From positions 2,107,341 through 2,139,542 of the forward strand of contig NZ_GL982513.1 in assembly GCF_000220255.1 (NCBI RefSeq): DNA of 32,202 nt, in the 5' to 3' direction. Shown here piece after piece: positions 17,329 through 25,523 of this stretch. The first letter of the stretch is position 1, and each line of letters begins with the position of its first letter. The translations under genes and the position numbers were made by a program. This DNA is from Prevotella pallens ATCC 700821 (GTDB lineage Bacteria > Bacteroidota > Bacteroidia > Bacteroidales > Bacteroidaceae). Below the pieces are notes generated by a model. That model was not told the DNA's origin, made no database searches, and saw nothing but the letters and a program-made list of their open reading frames with translations.

Positions 17329-18543
17329 TTAATAATTAGTATTGTAACTTTGAATAAAGGGATTTGGAACAATCTTGCGTATATGATAAACATACATTGG
17401 ATTGCCACCTATCCTTTTGGATTTCCGTAAGAAACCAGCCTTTTTCAAGGCTTCTCCCATTCTCCTTTCACTTAGGTTAAGCGTTGTATATCCACGCAAA
17501 TAGTTTAGGATTTCAGAAGTGGTCATATAACTTTCTTCGGTTGCTGCTGGCTTTTCCATGCCTTTAAGAAGCATTTCATACTCAACAGTCTGCACTTGAA
17601 AACCTTCGCTCTCTTGATGCAGTTCAGCTATTTCTTCTTCATTGAACCAGTAATGATAGTCAACTCTCCACAATTCAACTGCCTCGGAGTACACCTTGTT
17701 GATATTAATCCCTTTAGCTGCGTCAATATCAATGTGTTCAACTTCAAAAGGTAGAAAGCGACGACTGCCTGTCGGATCTGTTAGAAAATCATTACCATTA
17801 ACAGATGCCATAAAGCTTGCTAAGTGAGGATACTCCTCAATGTAAGTGTCGTATGGTCTACGATATTTTACTCTTGGTGTCGTTATCAGATTCTTCAATT
17901 CATTTTCATCTCTCTTATTGAGTGCCTTTAGCTGGTCGTCAATATTGATAAAAAGATATTCCGCAATCAGTGTTTGTACATCTTTTCCTTGTGGGTCAAT
18001 CTTGCCTGTGAAAAGATAACTCTTCAGTTCTTCTGGACAGAGTAAATCAAGGAAAGTTGTTTTGAATTTTCCTTGTTCACCTGTAAGAACTAAACATGTA
18101 TGATTACGACACTGTAAATCATCCATAGCATTAGCTACGACAGCAACAAGCCATTTTACAAAATAATGCTGCCATTTATCAGGATTTCTCACCACAACAC
18201 AATTTGCCAACCTTATGATTTCAGATTCATCTTCACCTTTAGGCTTTGGAAGATTCAACAAATACTCACGAATCGGGTTAACTTTATTGCAAAAGTCGCT
18301 CTCCAATATTGCTCGAATATTATCAGCTGGAGTATATATTCCCAAAGTCCCATCTACCAGCCGACGCATAGAGTTAATATCATATTTAGTAAGAGGACGA
18401 AATGAAGTATTAGAATCTTGTTCTCGAAACTCTGTTCTACTTTTAACTGTATTAAAACGAAAAGCATAATGCTCTTTCAAGAATTGTTCTATGCGTTCAT
18501 TCTTAGATTGCTTGGCTCGCCCTTCTGTTCTTTCCTTTTCCAT
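17329..18543 (-). CDS. VapE-type replication ATPase/helicase
   Basis: A 404-residue protein of the virulence-associated E (VapE) family, a superfamily-3-like ATPase found in phages and integrative elements. Walker A is TGEQGKFKTT (154-163), followed by a Walker B-like YLFINIDDQ near residue 193. The VapE motif DFLTDPTGSRRFLPFEV lies near residues 256-272. The C-terminal 80 residues resemble a winged-helix DNA-binding region (MTTSEILNYLRGYT). It probably unwinds the element's origin together with the toprim protein. It starts 11 bases after the upstream HTH gene. Confidence 0.82.
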   Translation of the reverse strand: MEKERTEGRAKQSKNERIEQFLKEHYAFRFNTVKSRTEFREQDSNTSFRPLTKYDINSMRRLVDGTLGIYTPADNIRAILESDFCNKVNPIREYLLNLPKPKGEDESEIIRLANCVVVRNPDKWQHYFVKWLVAVVANAMDDLQCRNHTCLVLTGEQGKFKTTFLDLLCPEELKSYLFTGKIDPQGKDVQTLIAEYLFINIDDQLKALNKRDENELKNLITTPRVKYRRPYDTYIEEYPHLASFMASVNGNDFLTDPTGSRRFLPFEVEHIDIDAAKGININKVYSEAVELWRVDYHYWFNEEEIAELHQESEGFQVQTVEYEMLLKGMEKPAATEESYMTTSEILNYLRGYTTLNLSERRMGEALKKAGFLRKSKRIGGNPMYVYHIRKIVPNPFIQSYNTNY

Positions 18544-18554
18544 AATGCATATAT

Positions 18555-18911
18555 TTATAAAAGGGAAGAATCAGAATGTTTCTCAGAAATAAAAGCTTTT
18601 GCCTCCTCGTTGATTTCGGCAACAGTCTTTTTCTTACCTCCTTCAATCCATGCCAATAGCTCATCTTCAAAAAAATAGAGATGCTTACCATTCTTATAAC
18701 AAGGTAGTAAGCGTTTTCGTACTAAGGTGTAAACTGTTGGCTTGGCTTTCCCTATTAGTTTACACGCATCATCTATTCCAATAGGAATACGTTTGGGAGG
18801 GACAACAGGTGTTTGTCCTTTACATACTAAATTCTTGATTTCAGCAACTTCACTGACTAAGTGAGCAACTGCCTTTGGCAAGTTCTCAAAAGTGATTTCA
18901 TTTTGTACCAT
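18555..18911 (-). CDS. Excisionase-like helix-turn-helix protein
   Basis: A 118-residue protein with a MerR/excisionase-type HTH at about residues 44-90 (GIDDACKLIGKAKPTVYTLV, then LPCYKNGKHLYFFEDELLAW). Proteins of this type sit next to VapE-like genes in Bacteroidales elements and act as excisionases or regulators. It begins a new unit after the terminator at 18949-18986 and is followed by the VapE gene after 11 bases. A near-match -7 box (TTCATTTG, 18938-18945) precedes it. Confidence 0.75.
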   Translation of the reverse strand: MVQNEITFENLPKAVAHLVSEVAEIKNLVCKGQTPVVPPKRIPIGIDDACKLIGKAKPTVYTLVRKRLLPCYKNGKHLYFFEDELLAWIEGGKKKTVAEINEEAKAFISEKHSDSSLL

Positions 18912-18948
18912 AATACTCGTTATTGATTTTTACGGTGCAAATGAAAAA

Positions 18949-18986
18949 AGTGTTTCCTCTGTGTCCTAAGACACTGAAGAAACACT
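18949..18986 (-). terminator. Terminator after the integration unit
   Basis: AGTGTTTC (18949-18956) pairs with GAAACACT (18979-18986), and inside it GTGTC (18961-18965) pairs with GACAC (18970-18974). On the minus strand six T residues follow the stem directly. It lies 25 bases beyond the stop of the membrane protein gene and before the excisionase-like gene. Confidence 0.75.
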
Positions 18987-19010
18987 ATAAAAACACAATA
19001 GGTTTGTGTG

Positions 19011-19757
19011 TTATTCTATTATTTGGTGGTCTGAAAGGCTTTGTACAATAGGTATAGTGCCTTTCTTCTCATCATCACGAAGATGGCTTTTTATGCTTCC
19101 AACTTCTACATCTTTGAATGTGGTGGCAAAAACCTGCTTAAGGAACTGCGAAATTTCATCTTGTTTGCCAACTCTAAAATGGTTCCATATATTCCAACCA
19201 AAATGAAACAGGTCTAAGGCAACTAAACCTTTGATATTAATTGGTTCAACGTGTGATAGGGGAAGCTTAGCGGAGTACAACTCTATATATTCACAAAGTC
19301 TAAGCAAATCTTTGTCAGAAACATAAGGTGCGAATTGCTGTTGAGTATATTTAATAGCTATAGCACGTTTATCTTGTACTTTCTGGTCCATTAACTTTTG
19401 TTGCTGTTGCCGAATTGAGTCAAAGTTCATTGATTGTTGCTGTTGTTCGGAAGATGGACTGCCAACACCGTCTACTACTTGTCCTAACTCAATGTCGGAT
19501 GTATTATCATTTGTTTTATCTTCTTGTTTCTTTGGAAAGAAAAACTTGACTAGTGCCGTAAATAGTCCCTCTACCAAGATAGACAATATAGAATAAACGA
19601 TGATGCCTATGGCGACAACACTCCAAAAGACTATTTGTGCAGTAAATTCATCAACTCCTAAGCGTAAGGCAACCACTCTTGCAAACAACGCAATGATGAC
19701 ACAAACAACAAGAACGGACAGATATACTACAATATGTTCAAAATATTTGGTATTCAT
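19011..19757 (-). CDS. Membrane protein of unknown function
   Basis: A 248-residue protein with two N-terminal transmembrane segments at about residues 8-30 and 41-68 (IVYSILSILVEGLFTALVKF). A glutamine-rich, probably coiled linker follows (SSEQQQQSMNFDSIRQQQQK), then a cytoplasmic helical domain from about 120. I do not recognise the family. It is encoded 14 bases after the integrase, in the same unit, and a strong terminator follows. By position it is a core gene of the element rather than cargo. Confidence 0.6.
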   Translation of the reverse strand: MNTKYFEHIVVYLSVLVVCVIIALFARVVALRLGVDEFTAQIVFWSVVAIGIIVYSILSILVEGLFTALVKFFFPKKQEDKTNDNTSDIELGQVVDGVGSPSSEQQQQSMNFDSIRQQQQKLMDQKVQDKRAIAIKYTQQQFAPYVSDKDLLRLCEYIELYSAKLPLSHVEPINIKGLVALDLFHFGWNIWNHFRVGKQDEISQFLKQVFATTFKDVEVGSIKSHLRDDEKKGTIPIVQSLSDHQIIE

Positions 19758-19771
19758 ATTATATTGTCGAA

Positions 19772-21028
19772 TTATGTTTTATCATTTTCAATATCTATTT
19801 GAATAGCATTGGCAGCTTTATTTTTCTTTTCATCGACAACCTTTGCATATACTTGAGTTGTTTTGACATTTGTATGCCCAAGCATCTTGCTTACAGTATA
19901 GATGTCTGTGCCGTTTGTAAGTTGAAGGGTAGCAAATGTGTGCCTAAAACAATGAAAGCTGAGGTGCTTCTGAATACCAGCTTTCTCAATCCATGCCCTT
20001 AATGGGCGAGAAATCCAAGAAGGATTTGGTAACCCTTCAAAAACAAGTTGTTCTGGTTGTCTTGGTTCTCCACAAAGTTTAAAAGCCTGCTCTGAGATGG
20101 GCATATACTCCACCCCTTTTGTCTTTCTCTGAGTAAAGAGAAGTTTGACTTGGTTTCCTTCTATGGCTATTTCTTTCCATTTTAGTTTTTGAATATCGCA
20201 ATGTCTTAATCCTGTCAGAGCAGAGAATAGCGCAGCTCGTTTAAGTACATCACGTTCACAAGGGGTATTAGCTAACTTATTCAGTTCATCAAGAGTTAAG
20301 TATTCCCTTCGGGATTCTTGTTCCTGTATGCCTTTGATTTTTGCAGATAAATCTATAGTCAAATATCCGTCTATGAATGCTTGTTTGAGTGCAGCCTTAA
20401 AAATAGAAAAATACGTGGAAGCTGTGTTTCGTGATATTGTTCCTTTTTTACTTCCACCGCAAGGAGCGGATAACAAGAAATACTTGAAATCTTCTGCCAA
20501 TCTATTATCTATCTGTGAAAAGAGTAGCGTGTCTCCAGCAAACATTTTCAACAAAACATGTACTCGTTCCCAGTTTGTTTGAATTGAAACAGAACTATTA
20601 CGGTGTCGCTTGTCTGCCACCTTATCAAAGTACTTGATAAAGTTTTGTTGCAACCGCTCTTTCTGTTCCGCTTGTGCTGTTTCTGTGTCACTATACAAGC
20701 TTGCATTATCATATTCACGCTGCCGTAATTTTCTAACACTATCTGCATAAATACAGGCCTCTTGGTCTATCTCACTTTTACACAATATAATTCCATTCAA
20801 ATCTCGTTTAGGTTTGAATGTTTGGGTCGCTTCGGTAGTACGGGCTGTTCTACTTTTATCCCAAATAGGAGTAGTGATTGTTCTGTTTAGATACTCTCGC
20901 ACTCTCTGTGGAGTATCTTTGCCAGCTACTCTCACAGGATAGCTTTCTATATACAGGTACCATTCTTTTCGATAGACACTCTTTCGCAATCGTACTGTTG
21001 CTTTTGTATTGTCAAGTTCCTTTCTCAT
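19772..21028 (-). CDS. Tyrosine recombinase (integrase) of the element
   Basis: A 418-residue phage-type integrase of the Bacteroidales kind. It has an N-terminal SAM-like core-binding region around 120-220 and a catalytic domain with R275 (LTGLRHCDI), a candidate K303 (RKTKG), H359 and R362 (HCFRHTFA), H385 (LGHTNV) and the nucleophile Y394 (TQVYAKV). All catalytic residues are present, so it should be active. It catalyses integration at, and with a directionality factor excision from, the 19-bp site in dnaK. The gene lies 777 bases inside the right attachment site, with the double-HTH gene between them. Confidence 0.92.
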   Translation of the reverse strand: MRKELDNTKATVRLRKSVYRKEWYLYIESYPVRVAGKDTPQRVREYLNRTITTPIWDKSRTARTTEATQTFKPKRDLNGIILCKSEIDQEACIYADSVRKLRQREYDNASLYSDTETAQAEQKERLQQNFIKYFDKVADKRHRNSSVSIQTNWERVHVLLKMFAGDTLLFSQIDNRLAEDFKYFLLSAPCGGSKKGTISRNTASTYFSIFKAALKQAFIDGYLTIDLSAKIKGIQEQESRREYLTLDELNKLANTPCERDVLKRAALFSALTGLRHCDIQKLKWKEIAIEGNQVKLLFTQRKTKGVEYMPISEQAFKLCGEPRQPEQLVFEGLPNPSWISRPLRAWIEKAGIQKHLSFHCFRHTFATLQLTNGTDIYTVSKMLGHTNVKTTQVYAKVVDEKKNKAANAIQIDIENDKT

Positions 21029-21040
21029 TATATATGTGGG

Positions 21041-21598
21041 TTAGTGTTTATACAAATTGTCTATCTCTGATTTCGGGGCATAGACATAATTACCAATCTG
21101 CCTTGTTGGAATAGAATATTTGCGAATATGCAGATATACAGTACTATCATGGATGCCAAACTTTTTGGCTATTTCTCCAATCGTATAACAATCTTCAGGC
21201 TCAAGCCGATAAGTCTTTAGTGCCGATTGTTTTTCTTTCCTTCTTTCATCGTAAGGACGTAGATTAAAGCGTTCTTGTAAATCAGCTTTGCAAATACGTA
21301 TCATCCTTAGTCCGAGGTTATAATAACGGACTTGTTTATTCCTGATTAAGCGATAAAGGGAATCTCGTCCAATATCAAATAATGCAGTTGCATCAGCTAT
21401 TGAGAGATAAGGCTGGTTCTTCGGAACTCTCGCTGCCTTTTCTCTTTTCAATGCATCCAACTGTTCTTTCTTTTTCCTTTGCTTATATGCTGCTTGAGAA
21501 CAGTTCTTAGAGCAGTATTTGGAGGTTAGCGTCTTTGCAATAAAAGATTTACCACAAATTCCGCATTTCCGCTCTATTTGAAATTTTGCACTCGCCAT
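21041..21598 (-). CDS. Zinc-finger, double helix-turn-helix protein (directionality factor candidate)
   Basis: A 185-residue protein. Residues 11-40 form a treble-clef-like zinc site (C12, C15, C29, C33 in CGICGKSF and KYCSKNCSQ). Two excisionase-like HTH domains follow, at about 64-110 (YLSIADATALFDIGRDSLYR) and 137-182 (YTIGEIAKKFGIHDSTVYLH). It precedes the integrase by 12 bases and is the gene nearest attR. Controlling integrase expression or bending DNA at the attachment site is the likely role, inferred from fold and position. Confidence 0.72.
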   Translation of the reverse strand: MASAKFQIERKCGICGKSFIAKTLTSKYCSKNCSQAAYKQRKKKEQLDALKREKAARVPKNQPYLSIADATALFDIGRDSLYRLIRNKQVRYYNLGLRMIRICKADLQERFNLRPYDERRKEKQSALKTYRLEPEDCYTIGEIAKKFGIHDSTVYLHIRKYSIPTRQIGNYVYAPKSEIDNLYKH

Positions 21599-21636
21599 AC
21601 TATTTGTATCTATTTGATTATCAATTTATCTTTTAA

Positions 21637-21668
21637 ATTAAGTCGCACTTTATCTCCCATTAAGTCGC
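21637..21668. repeat. Direct repeats ATTAAGTCGC near attR
   Basis: ATTAAGTCGC occurs at 21637-21646 and again at 21659-21668, exactly 22 bp apart (about two helical turns). The pair lies between the start of the double-HTH gene and its promoter. It could be an operator or an arm-type site for the recombinase or directionality factor. Confidence 0.45.
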
Positions 21669-21683
21669 GGCACAAATATGGTA

Positions 21684-21691
21684 CAAATATA
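21684..21691 (-). promoter_or_regulatory. -7 box of the integration unit
   Basis: TATATTTG on the minus strand, about 85 bases before the start codon of the double-HTH gene. The -33 position reads TCG rather than TTG. It overlaps TATGGTACAAA (21677-21687), which also occurs at the left end of the element (2528-2538), so recombination proteins may influence this promoter. Confidence 0.45.
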
Positions 21692-21741
21692 AGCACAAAA
21701 ACGATTAAAAACGATAAGATTTAATTATTATTAAGAAATAA

Positions 21742-21774
21742 AAATCCCAGTAACTTATTATGTTACTGGGATTT
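21742..21774 (-). terminator. Element-supplied terminator for dnaK
   Basis: AAATCCCAGTAAC (21742-21754) and GTTACTGGGATTT (21762-21774) form a perfect 13-bp stem with a 7-base loop. On the minus strand TTTTTATTT follows. It lies 31 bases beyond the dnaK stop, inside the element, replacing the host terminator now displaced to 2424-2457. Confidence 0.85.
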
Positions 21775-21804
21775 ACTTATTTTTAATTAGCGTTTATTAG
21801 CACT

Positions 21805-21823
21805 TTTACTTCACTTCCTCAAA
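21805..21823. repeat. Right attachment site (dnaK 3' end)
   Basis: TTTACTTCACTTCCTCAAA, identical to 2474-2492. It spans the codons for F-E-E-V-K, the stop codon and one further base of dnaK, so integration leaves the DnaK protein unchanged. Confidence 0.88.
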
Positions 21824-23713
21824 GTCTGCATCTTGGATGGTGTCATCCTGCTTTGGCTGCTCCTGCTGACCAGCGTCTGCGCCTGGCTGAGGACCTGCCT
21901 GCTGACCGCCTGCTTGGCTGTACATCTGCTGTGATGCTGCCTGCATTACGGTGTTGAGGTTGTTGATAGCTGTGTCGATGGCTGCAACGTCAGCTGACTT
22001 GTGAGCGTCACGGAGCTGCTGGAGAGCAGACTCGATACCTGACTTCTGGTCGGCTGGAATCTTATCACCGTTGTCCTTCAAGAAGTTTTCGGTGGTGAAG
22101 ATCATTGAGTCAGCCTGATTCAACTTGTCAATCTTCTCACGCTCTGCCTTGTCGGCTGCTGCGTTCTGCTCAGCCTCAGCCTTCATACGGTTGATTTCGT
22201 CCTCGCTCAAACCGCTTGAAGCCTCGATGCGGATGCTCTGCTCCTTACCTGTTGCCTTGTCCTTAGCAGATACGTTGAGGATACCGTTAGCATCGATGTC
22301 GAATGTTACCTCAATCTGTGGAACACCACGGCGAGCTGGAGCAATACCTGTCAAGTTGAACTGACCGATAGACTTGTTCTGTGCTGCCATTGGACGCTCA
22401 CCCTGCAGAACGTGGATAGTAACCTCTGTCTGGTTATCAGCTGCGGTAGAGAACACCTCGCTCTTCTTACAAGGGATAGTAGAGTTAGCATCGATAAGCT
22501 TTGTCATCACACCACCCATAGTCTCGATACCGAGGGTCAATGGAGTAACGTCGAGCAATACGATGTCGCCTACACCGCTCTCCTTATTAAGGATAGCACC
22601 CTGAATAGCTGCACCAACAGCAACCACCTCATCTGGGTTAACACCCTTTGAAGGCTCCTTACCGAAGTAGTTCTTAACCAATGTCTGCACTGCAGGAATA
22701 CGGCTTGAACCACCTACGAGGATAACCTCATCGATATCTGATGTCTGCAACTTAGCGTCGCGGATAGCATTCTGGCATGGAACGAGACAAGCTTGGATAA
22801 GGCTATGTGCCAACTGCTCGAACTGTGAGCGAGTCAAAGTCTTTACCAAGTGCTTTGGAACACCGCCCTCAGCAGTGATGTAAGGCAAGTTAATCTCTGT
22901 AGAAGAAGAGCTTGATAACTCAATCTTAGCCTTCTCAGCAGCCTCCTTCAAGCGCTGCATTGCCATTGGATCCTTTGTGAGGTCAACACCCTCTTCAGTC
23001 TTAAAGCCATTAACCAACCAATCGATGATTACTTGGTCGAAGTCATCACCACCAAGGTGAGTATCACCATTAGTAGAGAGCACCTCGAATACACCGCCAC
23101 CGAACTCAAGGATTGAGATATCGAACGTACCACCACCAAGGTCGAATACGGCAATCTTCATATCCTTATTAGCCTTATCAACACCATAAGCAAGTGCTGC
23201 AGCAGTAGGCTCGTTCACAATACGCTGTACGTTAAGACCTGCAATCTGACCAGCTTCTTTGGTAGCCTGACGCTGTGAGTCAGAGAAGTAGGCAGGTACA
23301 GTGATAACTGCATCAGTTACTTCTTGGCCGAGGTAGTCCTCAGCAGTCTTCTTCATCTTCTGCAGAATCATTGCAGAAATCTCTTGTGGAGTATATTTGC
23401 GGTCGTCAATCTGTACACGTGGATAGCCACCTTCATTAACAACCTTGAATGGAACACGTTCAGCCTCTTTCTTACACTGCTCGTAGGTCTCACCCATGAA
23501 ACGCTTAATAGAGTAGATGGTCTTCTCTGGGTTTGTGATAGCCTGACGCTTAGCAGGATCACCTACCTTACGTTCGCCACCCTCAACGAAGCCTACAACA
23601 GAAGGTGTTGTACGCTTACCTTCGCTATTTGCAATTACAACTGGTTCGTTACCTTCGAATACAGCAACACAGCTGTTAGTTGTTCCTAAGTCAATTCCTA
23701 TAATTTTTCCCAT
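21806..23713 (-). CDS. dnaK: Chaperone protein DnaK (Hsp70)
   Basis: A full-length 635-residue Hsp70. The ATPase domain opens with [16 protein letters not shown]. Phosphate and linker motifs are read in [22 protein letters not shown] and [11 protein letters not shown], and the interdomain linker is in [21 protein letters not shown] glycine/glutamine-rich tail ([14 protein letters not shown]) ends in DADFEEVK. It folds proteins in the cytoplasm with DnaJ and GrpE. Codon use is that of a highly expressed gene and clearly differs from the AT-rich element next to it. Its last 18 bases form the integration site. No canonical TAnnTTTG box was recognised upstream, and neither dnaJ nor grpE is adjacent. 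Confidence 0.98.
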   Translation of the reverse strand: MGKIIGIDLGTTNSCVAVFEGNEPVVIANSEGKRTTPSVVGFVEGGERKVGDPAKRQAITNPEKTIYSIKRFMGETYEQCKKEAERVPFKVVNEGGYPRVQIDDRKYTPQEISAMILQKMKKTAEDYLGQEVTDAVITVPAYFSDSQRQATKEAGQIAGLNVQRIVNEPTAAALAYGVDKANKDMKIAVFDLGGGTFDISILEFGGGVFEVLSTNGDTHLGGDDFDQVIIDWLVNGFKTEEGVDLTKDPMAMQRLKEAAEKAKIELSSSSSTEINLPYITAEGGVPKHLVKTLTRSQFEQLAHSLIQACLVPCQNAIRDAKLQTSDIDEVILVGGSSRIPAVQTLVKNYFGKEPSKGVNPDEVVAVGAAIQGAILNKESGVGDIVLLDVTPLTLGIETMGGVMTKLIDANSTIPCKKSEVFSTAADNQTEVTIHVLQGERPMAAQNKSIGQFNLTGIAPARRGVPQIEVTFDIDANGILNVSAKDKATGKEQSIRIEASSGLSEDEINRMKAEAEQNAAADKAEREKIDKLNQADSMIFTTENFLKDNGDKIPADQKSGIESALQQLRDAHKSADVAAIDTAINNLNTVMQAASQQMYSQAGGQQAGPQPGADAGQQEQPKQDDTIQDADFEEVK

Positions 23714-23916
23714 AATATGTATATTTTATTTTTTATTATTATCAATTCTTATTGTGTTTCCTGCTTTCGCAGTACGTGCACGACCCAATAAATACAAACG
23801 ATATGCCAACAGAAACAAACTGACAGAATGACGGACAAAATGACAAATCATACATAATTGATACCTTTATATTATATGGATTGATAGTGTAACCTACCAT
23901 ACTTATAATACAAAAA

Positions 23917-23955
23917 AACTGTGTCAGCATTCATTATAAGAATGCTGACACAGTT
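23917..23955 (-). terminator. Terminator of the 188-residue secreted protein gene
   Basis: AACTGTGTCAGCATTC (23917-23932) and GAATGCTGACACAGTT (23940-23955) form a perfect 16-bp stem with a 7-base loop, followed on the minus strand by a run of T. It is the strongest hairpin in the window and separates the secreted-protein gene from the dnaK upstream region. Confidence 0.88.
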
Positions 23956-23980
23956 ACATTATATTTAAATACAAACAGCC

Positions 23981-24547
23981 TTATTTTACACTGAAGGTTG
24001 TTACTTTCATATCATTCTTCTCATTTCGTTTATCAGGATCTCCCAAAGAGATGCCATACTCGCCAGGTTTCAAGTTCTCAATAACTATATAGTAAGAGCT
24101 CTGACCATACTTCTTAGCTTTAAAAGTAATCTGCCCAAGAGAGTTTGTTTTAGTTGCAGACAGCGTACCAGCTTCAGACAACTGTGCTCTTCGTTCCTTA
24201 CCTTTTACCTCGAATGGAAATATATTAATAAATGACTCTGGATCGGTTGAATTATTTGCAGCCTTAATAATAAGACGAACATCTTTACCAGCAGGCACAG
24301 ATACAGAAGAAGTAGGACCACTCAAAGTGATACGTGTCTTTACTTTTCCAATACCAACAATATATAACGATGCACCAGCTTTTGTTTTAATAACACCAGA
24401 CTCTCGTGGTAGTTTCTGATACTCCGTGTCAGAAGTAAGCAAGTAAGTTTGATCAGCAAACTCTGGTTCAGGAACCGAAACTTTTTGTGCAAAAGATGTT
24501 GTCAATCCTAACAACATAAACACAATTGTGAAAATATACTTTCTCAT
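23981..24547 (-). CDS. Secreted/periplasmic protein of unknown function
   Basis: A 188-residue protein with a clear signal peptide (MRKYIFTIVFMLLGLTTSFA, cut before QKVSV). The remainder looks rich in beta strands, with no cysteine. The C-terminal part (YYIVIENLKPGEYGISLGDP) resembles a small beta-sandwich such as occurs in many Bacteroidota envelope proteins. No catalytic motif is visible and I do not recognise the family. It is monocistronic, ending in a strong hairpin. Confidence 0.7.
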   Translation of the reverse strand: MRKYIFTIVFMLLGLTTSFAQKVSVPEPEFADQTYLLTSDTEYQKLPRESGVIKTKAGASLYIVGIGKVKTRITLSGPTSSVSVPAGKDVRLIIKAANNSTDPESFINIFPFEVKGKERRAQLSEAGTLSATKTNSLGQITFKAKKYGQSSYYIVIENLKPGEYGISLGDPDKRNEKNDMKVTTFSVK

Positions 24548-24780
24548 ACAGTTATAATTTTTGTTGGTTACAAAACCATAAATTTAAATCGATAAAATAT
24601 AGAATATACTTTAATTTTATTATAAATTAACATTATTATGCCTAACCAAAAACATACTACTGTTTGGGCACATACTATAATGCCTAAATTGGAATTTCGC
24701 AGAATGAAGCTATTCATAATATTCTGCTGAATAATTATCGTTCAGCTATTATGACATAACAACATAAAGGGTCTGATTTA

Positions 24781-24890
24781 ATATGATGTCTAAAACGTAA
24801 CTGACAGACGTCTGAAACAAGCGTGACAGATATCTGAAACGCAACTGACAGATATCTGAAACAAAAGTAACTTATATCTGTGTTATTCTA
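24781..24890. repeat. 22-bp tandem repeat array with palindromic core
   Basis: Five head-to-tail units of 22 bp begin at 24781, 24803, 24825, 24847 and 24869; the outer two are degenerate. Three cores are perfect 10-bp palindromes: CAGACGTCTG once and CAGATATCTG twice, followed by AAAC. The inner bases differ while the symmetry is kept. The array lies about 230 bp upstream of the 188-residue gene. Confidence 0.8.
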
Positions 24891-25059
24891 TTTGGTTTAT
24901 GAATACCTATAGGCTCTGCTTACAATGTAGCTAACTACTATTAACGGCACTCCACCTTATTTATTTCTCTAACCATAGGAACATAGAAAATAGAAAGAGA
25001 AGATACACACATTCAGGCATATCCTCTCTCTCTATTATTCACTACTGTTCCAGAGCCAG

Positions 25060-25082
25060 AAAAAGCAGTCTGCAAACAGCTT
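25060..25082 (-). terminator. Probable terminator of the metal operon
   Basis: On the minus strand AAGC-T-GTT and GAC-T-GCTT form an imperfect short stem followed by TTTTT, 15 bases past the HMA gene stop. The stem is weak, but the T run is good. Confidence 0.45.
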
Positions 25083-25097
25083 GTTTTCTAATTTACA

Positions 25098-25427
25098 TTA
25101 CATATTGTCGCAGCTTTCATCTTCGTGAACTGCCACCTTAGCATCTTTGGTAGTTTTAACAGCCTTATAGCCAAACTTCTGAAACGAGTCTTGAAGTTTC
25201 TTTTCTGTAGTTTTAGCCGCATCGTAGGTAACAAATACTTTCTGTGCTTCTATGTCTGTCTTTATTTCCTTGACACCCTTTTCAAAGCGGAGGTTACCTT
25301 TTATTTTATTTTCGCAGTTCTCACAGTGCATCTGTGGAGTAGTTGTGAAAATAACAGTCTTGATGTCTTTTGCCGATGCAGTAATGGCTACCATTGCTAA
25401 CATCATAATAATTAAACTTTTCTTCAT
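25098..25427 (-). CDS. Secreted heavy-metal-associated (HMA) domain protein
   Basis: A 109-residue protein with a signal peptide (MKKSLIIMMLAMVAITASA) and one HMA fold. The metal-binding loop is MHCENCENKI with C35 and C38. Residues 60-90 (FVTYDAAKTTEKKLQDSFQK) follow the usual beta-alpha-beta pattern. C106 near the end is extra. It probably binds Cu(I) or a similar soft metal in the periplasm. It is the last gene of an operon with a TonB-dependent receptor and a small Cys-containing membrane protein. Metal identity is inferred from the family. Confidence 0.85.
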   Translation of the reverse strand: MKKSLIIMMLAMVAITASAKDIKTVIFTTTPQMHCENCENKIKGNLRFEKGVKEIKTDIEAQKVFVTYDAAKTTEKKLQDSFQKFGYKAVKTTKDAKVAVHEDESCDNM

Positions 25428-25523
25428 CGTACTTTTATTTTTAAGTGAAGCCTTACCAAACCACCAGAGTAAATTTGTTGGGGCTATGTTGTTTACTATA
25501 TTTATCTATGCAGTGTACTATAT

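Larger units (their letters stand above)
2474..21823. mobile_element. Integrative mobilisable element in dnaK, about 19.3 kb
   Basis: The segment is bounded by a 19-bp perfect direct repeat. A tyrosine recombinase gene and an HTH/zinc gene sit at the right end. It contains, all on the minus strand, an integration unit, VapE and primase-like replication genes, MobC, relaxase and a membrane-anchored Mob partner, and a large defence cargo. No conjugative transfer (tra) genes, coupling protein or type IV secretion genes are present, so it would rely on a helper conjugative element. It resembles the small mobilisable elements of Bacteroidales in plan. One copy of the repeat plus contents is 19,331 bp. 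Confidence 0.88.
24548..25097. other. 550-bp intergenic region with a repeat array
   Basis: No gene is visible. It contains a 22-bp tandem repeat array at 24781-24890 and the HMA gene's probable terminator at 25060-25082. No canonical promoter box for the 188-residue gene was found. Confidence 0.6.

Noticed and set aside
22125..23689. Several plus-strand open frames inside dnaK
   Set aside because: They arise from the codon bias of dnaK on the other strand and have no promoter or protein features of their own.
24781..24890. CRISPR array
   Set aside because: Units are head-to-tail with no unique spacers, and no cas genes are present; it is a simple tandem repeat.
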